Positions 17,223-26,471 of a stretch of 64,000 bases of DNA are shown piece after piece. Below the pieces are notes generated by a model, which did not search any database, was not told where the DNA came from, and saw only the letters and a list, made by a program, of their open reading frames with translations. Each line of letters begins with the position of its first letter. Position 1 is the stretch's first letter. The DNA is from Lysobacteraceae bacterium (lineage in GTDB: Bacteria; Pseudomonadota; Gammaproteobacteria; Nitrococcales; AK92): positions 124,001-188,000 of the forward strand of contig JAAYIK010000015.1 of the NCBI GenBank assembly GCA_012523465.1, written 5' to 3'. The position numbers and the translations under genes were made by a program.

Positions 17223-17980
17223 ACGAACCCATTCTTTCCGTACGCGGGCTGAGCAAGTCGTTCGGCGGCGTGCATGCCGTGCAGAACGTCAGCCTCGACG
17301 TCTGGCCACGGGAGAAAGTGGCGCTGATCGGGCCCAACGGCGCCGGCAAGACCACTTTCTACAACATGCTCTCCGGCCGGCTCCGTCCCAGCGATGGCAG
17401 CGTGTCGTTCGAGGGCCAGGACATCACCGGGCTGCCGCCGCATCGGATCAGCCGCCTGGGGATCTCGCGCTCCTTCCAGATCACCAATATCTTCTCGGAG
17501 CTGAGTGTGCGGCAGAACGTGGAGGTGGCCCTGACCGCCCTGCACGGCAAGGGTCTGCAGATGTTCCGTATCGCCTCGCGCGACCGTGCGTTGCGCGAGG
17601 AGGCCGAGCAAATCCTGGCCCAGCTGGGGTTGGCCGAACTGGCCGACCTGCGGGCCGGTGTGCTCAGCTACGGCGACAAGCGGCTGCTGGAGATCGCCAT
17701 CGTGCTGGCTACCCGGCCGCGCCTAGTCCTGCTTGACGAGCCCACCGCCGGCATGACGCCGGAGGAGACCCGGCAAGTCACACGCTTGATCCGCGAGCTG
17801 GCGGCCTCCAACACCTACACCTTTTTGATCACCGAGCACGACATGAGCGTGGTGTTCGATCTGGCCGACCGCATCGTGGTCATGCACCGGGGCCAGCTGC
17901 TGGCGGAGGGCAGCCCGGAGGAGATCCGCAACAACAAGGCCGTGCGCGAGGCCTACCTGGGGGAGGAGGAAGAGCCCTGA
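17219..17980 (+). CDS. livG: Branched-chain-type ABC transporter ATP-binding protein LivG
   Basis: 253 residues. It has Walker A GPNGAGKT, a signature region reading LSYGDKR rather than LSGGQ (as usual in LivG), Walker B LVLLDEPTAGM, and the H-loop ITEHDMSVVF. It powers the importer from the cytoplasmic side. The ATG at 17219 overlaps the livM stop by four bases, and its own stop overlaps the livF start (TGATG). The C-terminus, with NNKAVREAYLGE, is the standard ABC_transp LivG tail. Confidence 0.94.
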   Translation: MNEPILSVRGLSKSFGGVHAVQNVSLDVWPREKVALIGPNGAGKTTFYNMLSGRLRPSDGSVSFEGQDITGLPPHRISRLGISRSFQITNIFSELSVRQNVEVALTALHGKGLQMFRIASRDRALREEAEQILAQLGLAELADLRAGVLSYGDKRLLEIAIVLATRPRLVLLDEPTAGMTPEETRQVTRLIRELAASNTYTFLITEHDMSVVFDLADRIVVMHRGQLLAEGSPEEIRNNKAVREAYLGEEEEP

Positions 17981-18681
17981 TGCTGGTCGTGGAAGACATC
18001 CATACCTACTACGGCGAAAGCCACGCGCTGCAGGGCGTGAGCCTGGAGGTGAAAGCCGGCGAGGTGGTCTGCCTGCTAGGCCGCAATGGCGCCGGCAAGA
18101 GCACGACCCTCAAGAGCATCATGGGAATCGTCTCGCCGCGGCGCGGCCGGATCGTGTTCGAGGGAGAAGAGATTCAGGGACGGCCGGCGCACTGGATTGC
18201 CCGCCATGGCATCGCCCTGGTGCCGGAGGATAGGCGCATTTTCGCCGGGCTGACGGTGCAGGAGAACCTGGACGTGGCCCAGGCGCGCAGACCACCCGGC
18301 GAGCGGCGCTGGTCGCTGGAACGGGTGTTCGACGAGTTCCCCATGCTGGCCGAGCTACGGGATCAGGACGGCGGCACGCTCTCCGGCGGCCAGCAGCAGA
18401 TGCTGGCCATCGCCAGGGCGCTGGTCACCGAGCCGCGCCTGCTCCTGTTGGACGAGCCCAACGAAGGACTGGCGCCGGTGATCGTGCAGCAGATCGGCGC
18501 GCTCATCGACCGGCTGGCGGAGACCACCACCATTCTGTTCACCGACCAGAGCGTGCCGTTCGCCCTCAAGCACGCCAGTCGTGGCTACATCCTGCAGAAG
18601 GGGCGGGTGGTCTATCAGGGCAGCATCGAGACCATACGCAACGATCCGGAGGTGCAGGAACGGTATCTGTCGGTGGCATGA
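17980..18681 (+). CDS. livF: Branched-chain-type ABC transporter ATP-binding protein LivF
   Basis: 233 residues with Walker A GRNGAGKST, signature LSGGQQQML, and Walker B LLLLDEPNEGLAP, the latter being diagnostic of LivF. It is the second ATPase of the importer and overlaps livG (TGATG). It is the last gene of the operon and is followed 60 bases later by a strong intrinsic terminator. It is unremarkable in length. Confidence 0.95.
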   Translation: MLVVEDIHTYYGESHALQGVSLEVKAGEVVCLLGRNGAGKSTTLKSIMGIVSPRRGRIVFEGEEIQGRPAHWIARHGIALVPEDRRIFAGLTVQENLDVAQARRPPGERRWSLERVFDEFPMLAELRDQDGGTLSGGQQQMLAIARALVTEPRLLLLDEPNEGLAPVIVQQIGALIDRLAETTTILFTDQSVPFALKHASRGYILQKGRVVYQGSIETIRNDPEVQERYLSVA

Positions 18682-18740
18682 CTGGCATCGAATGCAGGGA
18701 GTGCAAGGTGGGCGTCATGCTCGCCTTGCGGCAGGGAAGC

Positions 18741-18780
18741 CATCCCGCAAGGGCATCATGCCCTTGCGGGATGTTTTTTT
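18741..18780 (+). terminator. Rho-independent terminator of the liv-type operon
   Basis: A perfect 14-bp stem (18741-18754 with 18760-18773), a five-base loop, and seven T residues from 18774. This is the strongest terminator in the window. Confidence 0.93.
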
Positions 18781-18794
18781 GATGGCGGCGCTGC

Positions 18795-19901
18795 TCAGTC
18801 GAACACGATGACGCCGCGTGCATTGCGGCCGGACTTGAGGTCCTCGAAAGCCTGCACGGCTTCGTCGATGCTGTAGGTACGGGTCACCAGCTCGTCCAGC
18901 CGGAGCTTGCCGCGCCGGTAGAGCGAGAGCAGGCGCGGGAAGTCGTGCTGTGGCCGGGCCGAGCCGTACCAGCTGCCCTTGAGTGTGCGCTCGTCCGCGG
19001 GCAGGCTGAGGGTGCGGAACGATGTCTGATCGGCCGGGCTGGGCACGCCCATGGACACCGCCGTGCCGCCGCGGCTCAGGCTGTTGTAAGCCTGCTCGAC
19101 CACCTTGCCGACACCGACGCACTCGAATGCATAGTCCACGCCGCCGGTGAGCTTCTTGATCGCCTTGGCGACGTCTTCCTCGCGTGTGGCGTTCACGGTG
19201 TGGGTGGCGCCGAACTTGCGGGCCAGCTCCAGTTTCTCGTCGTTGGTGTCGATGGCGATGATGGTTTCCGCGCCGGCGATCACACAGCCCTGGATCACGT
19301 TCAGGCCCACGCCGCCGCAGCCGAACACCGCGGCGGTGGAGCCGGGCTTGAGCTGCGCTGTGTTGAAGACCGAGCCCACGCCCGTCATCACCGCGCAGCC
19401 CACCAGCGCAGCGACGCTGAGCGGGATGTCGGAGTCGATCTTCACCGCGTTGTTGACGTGCAGGGTGGCGTACTCGGCCATCACCCCGACCCCGCCGAAC
19501 ACGTTGAGCGGCTTACCGTCGGCATCGTACGTGCGCACCGTGCCGTCCGGCAGCGTATACAGCGCCTTGGCGGACTGCTCGCACAGCACCGGCCGGCCCT
19601 GGGTGCAGTAGCGGCACTTGCCACACATATAAATGAAGGAGGAGACCACATGATCGCCGACCTTGAACTCGGTGACGCCCTCACCGACTTCTACGACGAC
19701 ACCCGCGCCCTCATGGCCAAGCACGACCGGAGGCGGGAAGCGAATCTGGCCGGTGGCGGCGGAAAGATCGCTATGGCAGACGCCGCAAGCAGCCAGCTTG
19801 ATGGTGATCTCGCCATGCTTGGGCGGATCGACCCGAATCTCCTCCACCTGCAATGGAGCGTTCCATTCCCGACAGACGACCGCTTTAGCTGTTCTTGACA
19901 T
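18795..19901 (-). CDS. Zinc-dependent alcohol dehydrogenase (MDR superfamily, AdhC-like)
   Basis: 368 residues from the ATG at 19901, which has GGAGGAACC upstream. Catalytic zinc ligands are Cys42 (GVCHSD) and His63-Glu64 (GHEGAG). The structural zinc loop is Cys93, Cys96, Cys99 and Cys107. The coenzyme loop has GCGGVGLN near 200. This is the long class III-like MDR group that includes formaldehyde/S-hydroxymethylglutathione and aryl- or NDMA-dependent alcohol dehydrogenases; I cannot assign the substrate. It converges on the ABC operon across the terminator and is divergent from a small gene at 19977. The shared location suggests, but does not prove, that the alcohol or its product relates to the imported solute. 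Confidence 0.88.
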   Translation of the reverse strand: MSRTAKAVVCREWNAPLQVEEIRVDPPKHGEITIKLAACGVCHSDLSAATGQIRFPPPVVLGHEGAGVVVEVGEGVTEFKVGDHVVSSFIYMCGKCRYCTQGRPVLCEQSAKALYTLPDGTVRTYDADGKPLNVFGGVGVMAEYATLHVNNAVKIDSDIPLSVAALVGCAVMTGVGSVFNTAQLKPGSTAAVFGCGGVGLNVIQGCVIAGAETIIAIDTNDEKLELARKFGATHTVNATREEDVAKAIKKLTGGVDYAFECVGVGKVVEQAYNSLSRGGTAVSMGVPSPADQTSFRTLSLPADERTLKGSWYGSARPQHDFPRLLSLYRRGKLRLDELVTRTYSIDEAVQAFEDLKSGRNARGVIVFD

Positions 19902-19976
19902 GGTTCCTCCTAAATTTGGCGAGCAGGCAAGGCGGCTAGTATAGAACGATTGCAAGAATGTATCAGGGAGGTACAC

Positions 19977-20189
19977 ATGAGCAAACCGACTTACCGTCAC
20001 GACGCCCAGGAACGGCTGGCCGAAGCCATCCGCGACCGCTGCCTGCGGGAGCTGCAGCAAGCCTGGGAGCAGGCCGGCATCAGCGGCCTGTGCGGCGACG
20101 GCCGCTGGGAAGTCGCCATCGGGCGGCTACGCATGCTGACCGGGGAAGAGCTGCTGGGCGATTTGCCAGCGGCGGACGACGGCTCCTAG
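19977..20189 (+). CDS. Small conserved-looking hypothetical protein
   Basis: 70 residues from the ATG at 19977, which has GGGAGG eight bases upstream; an upstream in-frame start at 19950 is less likely. The protein is helical and charged, with a dozen acidic residues and no membrane segment, signal or cysteine motif. I do not recognise the family. It is divergent from the alcohol dehydrogenase with 75 bases between the starts, so the two could share a regulatory region. The good ribosome binding site and matching codon use argue that it is real. Confidence 0.65.
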   Translation: MSKPTYRHDAQERLAEAIRDRCLRELQQAWEQAGISGLCGDGRWEVAIGRLRMLTGEELLGDLPAADDGS

Positions 20190-20531
20190 ATGCCGTGTTC
20201 GCACCCCGCAGCCGTGCACGCTCGCAGGCCAGGCAGCGGCTGTCCGAGCGCGGTCCGAAGCGCGCATCGAGCGGGGAAGTGTGCGACGACTGGTAGAACC
20301 GGGCGGCTGCAAGCCTTGGCTACAGGCCCGCAAGCTGATGTCTGTTGGATCAGGAGCGGTTTGGATCGATTCTGCGGTCGGGACCGATCTCATCCGCGCA
20401 AGTGAGGAGCGCATCGTCGTGGTGCCCTGGCGTGCTGCTCAGCTGACGTGTTCGCTGGCGAAAAGCAAAGCCCGGCAGGGACCGGGCTTTGAAGATATCG
20501 TGTCCTTGTGTAGAAGACGCCACGGGATGGG
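20190..20531. other. Gap of about 340 bases
   Basis: No gene was supported here. The only clear element is the minus-strand terminator at 20461-20490, which ends the broken lipoprotein gene. Confidence 0.5.
20461..20490 (-). terminator. Rho-independent terminator of the broken lipoprotein gene
   Basis: A nine-base perfect inverted repeat (20467-20475 with 20482-20490) around a six-base loop. On the minus strand it is followed by GCTTTT, giving a T-rich tail. It lies about 40 bases after the lipoprotein stop. Confidence 0.75.
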
Positions 20532-21235
20532 TTACGATTGCTTTTGCAACAGATCCATTAGGATCATCTCGTTATTGCCAAAGCCGACGAAAAGAACATC
20601 GTCCCCAGCGTCGGTAGGGATGAGCGTTGCGTGACCATTGATCTGACCGTCGAACATGCCGCAGTTACTGATCGTTAGCTGAACACGATAGATGTTCTTG
20701 CTCGTGTCAGGCGCGGAGATCCTGCCGGAGTAGTGGCAACCTGAAGAGTCGCTTCCGTCGAAGGTTCCATCTGCTTGGATTGTGATCGTTGTGATGTCGC
20801 TGTAATCCAAAAATGAAGACCAGATGCCTTCAACAAGCCCCAACGACGAAGGGTGGTCAAAATAAGTGTTGTAAGCCAAGTTGAACGTCGATCCATTACC
20901 AGTACTGCCTTCTAGTCGCTGTCGCTCGCGGACGCTTCCTGAAATGGAATTTTTCCAATAAAATACCCATTATAGACATCGATCTGTCCGGAGAAATTGT
21001 TGCCTCTAGGATGCACCTTTCCATAGATCATGGAGCCGGTGCCGCTAATCGCGTACAGCGTATTGTCGTAAATCAGTGCTAGCAGATAGTATTGTCAGCC
21101 CTCTTCATCCACGGTCCCTTCCCAAATCCCATCGAGGCTGGCATTTTTGCCAGAGCTGCCTCCTCCTCCGCCCCCGCCGCAGCCAACGAGAAGAAAGAGC
21201 GCCAGTAGAATGGACCAAACTCCTTGGTGCCGCAT
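20532..21235 (-). pseudogene. Disrupted lipoprotein gene
   Basis: From an ATG at 21235 the minus strand reads a lipoprotein signal with lipobox LVGC (Cys at residue 19), then Gly/Ser linker and IWEGTV, but a TGA stop follows after 45 codons. The same frame continues with protein-like sequence (YYLLALIYDNTLYAISG...) to a TAG near 20915. The rest of the protein (115 residues, ending LLQKQS) is in a different frame, overlapping SVRERQRLEGS. One nonsense codon and one frameshift thus break a gene that would encode about 235 residues of repeated beta-strand sequence with a C-terminal conserved GCHYSGRIS segment. It is a secreted, outer-membrane-anchored protein of unknown function in intact form. 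Sequencing error is possible. Confidence 0.75.
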
Positions 21236-21518
21236 GATCTTACCTCTTTTTCCTTTCATATTGGGCTTTGATCAGTCCTGTTGGCAGGCTGACAAAAGGG
21301 AAAGTTAGCATATAAATCGATTGCAAAAAAGATTTGTTTCTTTGGCTTGGTCTGGTGGCAGGGTGCGGGATTTTTTGGTCGGTGCCTGGAACGGCCCGAT
21401 TCATGTTTAAGGGTGAATGATGCGTAAGTTAAATAGGGCAGGTCGGATGTCATCATCGGCACTGCTGTCCAGGCGCGGCCATTCCCAGGGCCGAGGGCAA
21501 GGCCGATTCTTGTCTGGG
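21236..21518. other. Relatively AT-rich gap
   Basis: About 280 bases between the broken lipoprotein gene and the HTH gene, noticeably richer in A and T than the flanks. I see no gene. It should carry the lipoprotein promoter, but no boxes are clear. Confidence 0.4.
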
Positions 21519-21728
21519 CTATCCCAGACTGTCCGGGTCGAAACGTAGCTTTTGGGCAATGGCTTCGATCGCCTCGCGGGAGGGGTTGGAGCGCTTACCA
21601 GTCTCGAACCGAGAGAGGTGGCCCCGGCTGGCCCCGGCGGTATCTGCCACATTCTGCTGGATGAATCCGCGGTACTCCCGCAAGCATGGCTCCGCGGCGC
21701 TTCGGGCCTGTGCGTGGCGGCCCTTCAA
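21519..21728 (-). CDS. Small XRE-type helix-turn-helix protein
   Basis: 69 residues. The core, IQQNVADTAGASRGHLSRFETGKRSNPS split around residues 24-50, is a classic XRE/Cro helix-turn-helix, and the tail EAIEAIAQKL completes the five-helix fold. The TTG start overlaps the TGA stop of the upstream beta-CASP gene (TTGA), indicating translational coupling. The first twenty residues are not helix-turn-helix and may be partly artefact if translation starts later. It has no partner toxin next to it. A role in regulating its own operon is a guess. Confidence 0.65.
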   Translation of the reverse strand: MKGRHAQARSAAEPCLREYRGFIQQNVADTAGASRGHLSRFETGKRSNPSREAIEAIAQKLRFDPDSLG

Positions 21729-23161
21729 TGCCGCTCGCCTGGATACTGCAGGGTCAGCTTCCTGAGCGGCTGGCTCAGGTCGAGCACGGCGCCCAGGCGT
21801 GGCTGCAGCACTTCGGCGGTCAATTCGTCCTGCAGCCGCCTGGCCAGCGTCTCCATGGCCGTCGGCTCGCCATGCACCAGGCAGACCGGCGGACGGCCGT
21901 CAAAGTTGGCGTACCAGTCGAACAGCCCCTGCTGGCCGGCATGCGCCGACAGGCCGCCGATGGTGTGAATCTTGGCCCTCACCTTCATGGTCTCGCCCCA
22001 TAGCCGGATGCGCCTGGCGCCGTCGACCAGCCGCCGCCCCAGTGTGCCCTCTGCCTGGAAGCCGACGATCAGCACCTGGGTCTCCTCACGCCAGATGTTG
22101 TGCTTGAAGTGATGGCGGATGCGGCCGCCCTCGCACATGCCGCTGCCGGCGATGATGATGGCGCCGGCGCGGATGCGGTTGAGGGCCATGGAATCCTCCG
22201 GCTCCGGCGTCAGGCGCAGGTTGGGCAGCTTGAGCGGGTCTTCGCCACGCGCCAGCATGGCCGAGGCCTCGCGGTCGAACAGATCGTCGTGGCGCCGATA
22301 GACCTGGGTGGCCTGGATCGCCATCGGGCTGTCGAGAAAGATCTGCCAGCGCCCCAGCCCCCATTGATCGAAGTGGCGATGGAAGCTGTAGAGCAGTTCC
22401 TGGGTGCGACCGACGGCGAAGGCAGGGATGAGGATGTTACCGCGGCCTGCGCGGGTTTCGGTGAAGATTTCCGCCATCTCTGCCCAGGTGGATTCCCAGG
22501 AACGGTGCTCGCGGTCACCGTAGGTGCTCTCGAGGATCACCAGATCCGCCGCGTCGATGAGTTCCGGGTCGCGCAGCATGGGTGTGCCGCGGTGGCCAAG
22601 GTCGCCGCTGAATACCAGCTTGCGGGTGAGGCCGCCTTCGCTCAGCCAGACCTCAACGATGGCCGACCCCAGAATATGGCCGGCGTCGCGCAGGCGGATG
22701 GCGATGCCGGGCAGGATCTGCCGCCGCTCGCCATATTCCAGGGCGCGCAGGTGCTGCAAGGTGCGCTCGACGTCAGCGGTGGTGAACAGCGGCTCCACCG
22801 GCGGCAGTCCCTTGCGGGCGCGCTTGCGGTTGTCGAGCTCGGCGTCCTGGGCGGCGAGGTGGGCGGCGTCGCGTAGCAGAATCTCGCACAGATCGCGGCT
22901 GGCGCGGTGGGTGAGGATCTTGCCCCGAAAGCCAGCCTTGACCAGTAGGGGCAGGCGGCCGCTGTGGTCGATGTGGGCGTGGGTCAGCACCACCGCATCG
23001 ATAGTCGCCGGGTCGAAGGGGAAGGGCTCGCGGTTGCGCAGTTCGTCGCGGCGGCGCCCCTGGATCATCCCGCAATCCACCAGCACCTTGTACCCGCCGC
23101 ACTCCAGCAGGAAGCAGGCGCCGGTGACTTCTTGCGCCGCACCCCAGAATTCGATCCGCAT
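21725..23161 (-). CDS. MBL-fold beta-CASP metallo-hydrolase (RNA-processing exonuclease-like)
   Basis: 478 residues from the ATG at 23161, which is preceded by GGAAGGAGC. The metallo-beta-lactamase motif HAHIDH is at 61-66. A beta-CASP domain follows with FSGDLGHRG, STYGDREH and GMCEGGRIRHH, and the C-terminal RMMBL region has GLSAHAGQ. These are the hallmarks of CPSF-73/Ysh1-like nucleases. Bacterial members are annotated as RNA exonucleases, although few have been studied. It overlaps the tiny HTH gene by four bases. It is paralogous in domain order to the gene at 31005-32456, at the other end of the polysaccharide region. Confidence 0.88.
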   Translation of the reverse strand: MRIEFWGAAQEVTGACFLLECGGYKVLVDCGMIQGRRRDELRNREPFPFDPATIDAVVLTHAHIDHSGRLPLLVKAGFRGKILTHRASRDLCEILLRDAAHLAAQDAELDNRKRARKGLPPVEPLFTTADVERTLQHLRALEYGERRQILPGIAIRLRDAGHILGSAIVEVWLSEGGLTRKLVFSGDLGHRGTPMLRDPELIDAADLVILESTYGDREHRSWESTWAEMAEIFTETRAGRGNILIPAFAVGRTQELLYSFHRHFDQWGLGRWQIFLDSPMAIQATQVYRRHDDLFDREASAMLARGEDPLKLPNLRLTPEPEDSMALNRIRAGAIIIAGSGMCEGGRIRHHFKHNIWREETQVLIVGFQAEGTLGRRLVDGARRIRLWGETMKVRAKIHTIGGLSAHAGQQGLFDWYANFDGRPPVCLVHGEPTAMETLARRLQDELTAEVLQPRLGAVLDLSQPLRKLTLQYPGERH

Positions 23162-23433
23162 GTCGTGCTCCTTCCGTTGCTCTCCCTGCATTGTAAGGTG
23201 CGGCCGAGTCACCGGAGATGACCTGGATCAGCCGCGGTATGTGGCCGGCATGTAGGTGCCATCTCCCTTGATTGATGTTGCGCGCATTCATGCTTTCATG
23301 CCCGCGGCGAGTGGCAAGCGCAACCCTGCACTTATCCTTGGCAATTCCGCCGCGAGCGGCCCTTAAGAGGAAGGGCCGCATGTGCTACCCTTGGCCGCAT
23401 CCTTCCCCTGGGCATAGGAACAATCAACACGTC

Positions 23434-24441
23434 ATGAAAATTCTTGTCACGGGCGCAGCCGGCTTCATTGGCTACCATGTCTCCCGTCTGCTGCTGGAGC
23501 GCGGCGAGGAGGTGGTGGGGGTCGACAACCTCAACGACTACTATGACGTGAGCTTGAAGGAGGCGCGCCTGGCGCGGCTTGTGGCGGGCAAGGGCTTTCG
23601 CTTCGTGCGCCTGGATGTCGCCGACCGCGAGGGCATGGCGGAGCTGTTTCGGCGCGAGCGTTTCCAGCGCGTGATCCACCTCGCCGCGCAGGCCGGCGTT
23701 CGCCACTCGCTCAAGGATCCGCACGCCTACATCGACGCCAACGTGGTCGGCTTCATGAACGTGCTGGAAGGCTGTCGGCACCACGAGGTGGAGCATCTGG
23801 TGTACGCCTCGACCAGCTCCGTGTACGGCGCCAACACCCGGATGCCGTTCTCCGAGCACCAGGGCACCAATCATCCGCTTGCCATCTACGCCGCCACCAA
23901 GAAGGCCAACGAACTGATGGCCCACAGCTACTCACACCTGTTCGGGCTGCCGACCACGGGGCTGCGCTTCTTCACCGTCTACGGTCCCTGGGGCCGGCCG
24001 GATATGGCGCTGTTTCTGTTCACCTGCAAGATCCTCGCTGGCGAGCCGATTGAGGTGTTCAATTACGGCCGCCACAAGCGGGACTTTACCTATGTCGATG
24101 ACATCGCCGAGGGCGTGGTGCGCGCTTGCGACAAGATTGCTGAGCCCAATCCCAATTGGAACAGCGATGATCCGGATCCGGCCAGCAGCAGCGCCCCGTA
24201 CCGCATCTACAACATCGGCAACAACCGCCCGGTGGACCTGCTGCGCTACATCGAGGTGCTGGAAGAGTGCCTGGGGCGCAAGGCCGAGCGCAAGCTACTG
24301 CCGCTGCAGCCGGGGGACGTGCCGGACACCTATGCCGACTCCAGCGCGCTGGTGGAGGCGGTGGGTTACAAGCCGGACACGCCGGTGGAGGTCGGCGTGG
24401 CGCGGTTCGTGGAGTGGTATCGGGAGTACTACAAGGTATGA
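23434..24441 (+). CDS. NAD-dependent UDP-glucuronate 4-epimerase family protein
   Basis: 335 residues of extended SDR fold. The glycine motif GAAGFIG is at 7-13, the catalytic Tyr152 and Lys156 are in YAATK, and the Ser/Thr-rich ASTSSVYG is at 125-132. [20 protein letters not shown] and the [14 protein letters not shown] segment are typical of bacterial GAE/LspL-type epimerases, which convert UDP-glucuronate to UDP-galacturonate. The ugd gene at 34157 would supply UDP-glucuronate. The weak ribosome binding site (AGGAA, about 15 bases upstream) leaves expression uncertain. An epimerase of other substrate range cannot be ruled out. Confidence 0.87.
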   Translation: MKILVTGAAGFIGYHVSRLLLERGEEVVGVDNLNDYYDVSLKEARLARLVAGKGFRFVRLDVADREGMAELFRRERFQRVIHLAAQAGVRHSLKDPHAYIDANVVGFMNVLEGCRHHEVEHLVYASTSSVYGANTRMPFSEHQGTNHPLAIYAATKKANELMAHSYSHLFGLPTTGLRFFTVYGPWGRPDMALFLFTCKILAGEPIEVFNYGRHKRDFTYVDDIAEGVVRACDKIAEPNPNWNSDDPDPASSSAPYRIYNIGNNRPVDLLRYIEVLEECLGRKAERKLLPLQPGDVPDTYADSSALVEAVGYKPDTPVEVGVARFVEWYREYYKV

Positions 24442-24478
24442 AGCCGCCCCGGCGTAGCTGTTGGCTGGCTTGAAGCGA

Positions 24479-24513
24479 CTTCGGCCCGGTCACAAACGGC
24501 AACCGGGCCGAAG
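24479..24513. terminator. Convergent hairpin between the epimerase gene and wzz
   Basis: A 12-bp perfect stem (24479-24490 with 24502-24513) with an 11-base loop lies in the gap. An outer GGCTGG/CCAGCC pair nests it, and TCTTTT follows at about 24528 on the plus strand. It probably ends transcription in both directions. Confidence 0.65.
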
Positions 24514-24584
24514 CGTAGAAACCAGCCAGTCTTTTCCTAACGGGGCACCTTTCCGGTTTTTCTCGCTACGGGCGCCGCTCAGCC

Positions 24585-25934
24585 TCACCGAGGCTGAGCT
24601 TGGTTGGCTGCTGTTGCCGCGATCACGTAAGTTTCCGGACGCATGCGCAAGACGGCTACGGTCTTGCGCTGCAGGTACATGGCGCGCAGCAGGGCGGCGA
24701 AGAGGCCGAGCATGACGCCCAGCACCAGGCCGAGGGCGAGCACGAGCGTCTTGCGCGGCTTGATCGGGTGCAGCGGAGTCACTGCCGGTTGGTCGATCTC
24801 GACCAGATTGACCGCGCTCAGATCGAGCTGCAGGGTTCTCAGCTGCGCCTCTTCCTCGCGGAAGGCGGCGATCTCGCTCAGGAACAGCTCCTCCTGCTCG
24901 CGCTGCAGCAGCAGCTCGATTTGGCGATTGCGCTCAAGTAGCTGCAGCTCCCTTTGGATCTCGGCGATGCGTGGCTCGGCGAAATCGTCCGAGGTACGCT
25001 CGAGCAGCACGTTGCGTTCAGCCTCGAGGGCCTCGGTGCCCATGAAGTAGAGTGGCAGCTGGCGGTTGTGGACCTCGGTGAGGATGACGCTGCCTTGCTC
25101 GGCGCGCAGGCCGCTGCTGCCGAGCGCCGAGGGGGTGGTGGGCCTGGTGATGCCGAGCGCCTTGGCGATCTTGATGGCCTCGTCCAGCTGCTGGATCCGG
25201 TTCTGGCGCTGGGTGTTGAGCGTCTGGCGCAGCGCGGCCAGCTCGTCCTCGAGCCGCTTGCGCTTGAGCTCGTCGGCTTCTCTCAGCCTGGCAATCTCGG
25301 AATCCTTCCAGGTCTCATATGCCGCCTTGGCGACGGCGATCCTGCGCTCCAGCTGGTTCAGGCGGTTGTTGACCATCGCCGCGATGTCGTCGGCGATGAC
25401 CTGCCGCTGGATTTGCAGGGCGTGCTGCACCAGGCCATTGACGATGGCCACGCCATCGAGGCCTTGCGGGTAGGTCAGCTGAATGCCGATGAACGGACTG
25501 AGAGACTGATCATTTTGATTCTTGGTGCCGGATTGCAAAATGTGAAAGGCTTTCGCGTTGAAGCGCTCGAAGGATTGCTCCAGCGTCAGGCCGGGCTCGA
25601 GAATCTTTTCGAACAGCTCCTGATTCTCGCGGAAAAAGCTCAGCCTCGCGTCATACGATTCCAGCGTCGCGCCAACCCGCCTGAGCGCAGCCTCGGGCGA
25701 GAGCGAATAGAGGTCGGAAATATTGATGACGTCCAGGTCCTTGATCGCCGCCGGGCGCAGCACGCTTTGCACCTGGTACATCGGGGTGGCCAGGAAGGCA
25801 TAGGCAGCCGCCGCTAGGGCTGCCAGGGCGATGGTCGCTATGACCACCAGTCTTTGTTCCCAGATCGAATCCAGCAGGTCAAAGAGATCGATCTCATCTT
25901 GCACAGCCGGTGGAAGAGTCTGGAGCTTCTCCAT
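24585..25934 (-). CDS. wzz: Wzz/chain-length determinant family protein
   Basis: 449 residues. A short cytoplasmic N-terminus contains EIDLFDLLDSIWEQR, then membrane helix 1 (about 30-50), a long periplasmic region with coiled coil at about 195-265 and 310-370, and helix 2 (about 402-425) preceded by the proline-rich PVTPLHPIKPRK. This is the polysaccharide co-polymerase layout. It would set O-antigen or exopolysaccharide chain length together with a Wzy polymerase not seen in the window. It lacks a C-terminal tyrosine kinase domain. It is transcribed opposite to the two shorter Wzz-like genes. Confidence 0.88.
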   Translation of the reverse strand: MEKLQTLPPAVQDEIDLFDLLDSIWEQRLVVIATIALAALAAAAYAFLATPMYQVQSVLRPAAIKDLDVINISDLYSLSPEAALRRVGATLESYDARLSFFRENQELFEKILEPGLTLEQSFERFNAKAFHILQSGTKNQNDQSLSPFIGIQLTYPQGLDGVAIVNGLVQHALQIQRQVIADDIAAMVNNRLNQLERRIAVAKAAYETWKDSEIARLREADELKRKRLEDELAALRQTLNTQRQNRIQQLDEAIKIAKALGITRPTTPSALGSSGLRAEQGSVILTEVHNRQLPLYFMGTEALEAERNVLLERTSDDFAEPRIAEIQRELQLLERNRQIELLLQREQEELFLSEIAAFREEEAQLRTLQLDLSAVNLVEIDQPAVTPLHPIKPRKTLVLALGLVLGVMLGLFAALLRAMYLQRKTVAVLRMRPETYVIAATAANQAQPR

Positions 25935-26471
25935 AGCTCTTGCCCTTTGAGTACGGGTCTAGTTGTGAGTAGCCTTGCCTTGCAGCGGAAGCTGGCCGCC
26001 GCATCCATCACGGCATCAGTCAGCTTCTAGGGAAATCCCTGCTACTTCGTTCTTGCCGGAATAGGTTGGTGCAAAGATACTTTGTTTGTCTGCGATTCAA
26101 GAACATCGCAAACAATATCAGGTTACATTCATTATAGTCGCAAATACAAATGGCTTAGCCTGGTGTACTCCGTTCTTCTTCAGTAGTTTATTATTAATTG
26201 CTTATGATTTTTGATTCGTTGAAACCTCGTGAAGTGGTAGTCCGTCACTTGTGAAAGCCTATGTCGTTTTTTCTTGGCTTTGAAAAATAAGAATCGGCTT
26301 GAATTTCAAAAAAGTCCAGTCGCCTGCCTTGGAAGCTGGCAGGTTTTCAGTGCGCCTTGGCCGTTTCGACGGACTCGCAGGCAGGAGCCGACGCAGCGGC
26401 AAACGCCTTTCTGGCAAGCCAGCGCCTGACGGCCCGATCGATCCAGGAAGCTTGATTACAAGGACGTTCGC
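25935..26471. other. AT-rich gap between divergent wzz genes
   Basis: About 537 bases with no open frame of note; the part from 26050 to 26330 is much richer in A and T than the genes around it. It must hold the promoters of the divergent wzz genes. A TATGAT at 26203 is a possible -10 box but has no partner. No JUMPstart/ops element was found. Confidence 0.5.
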
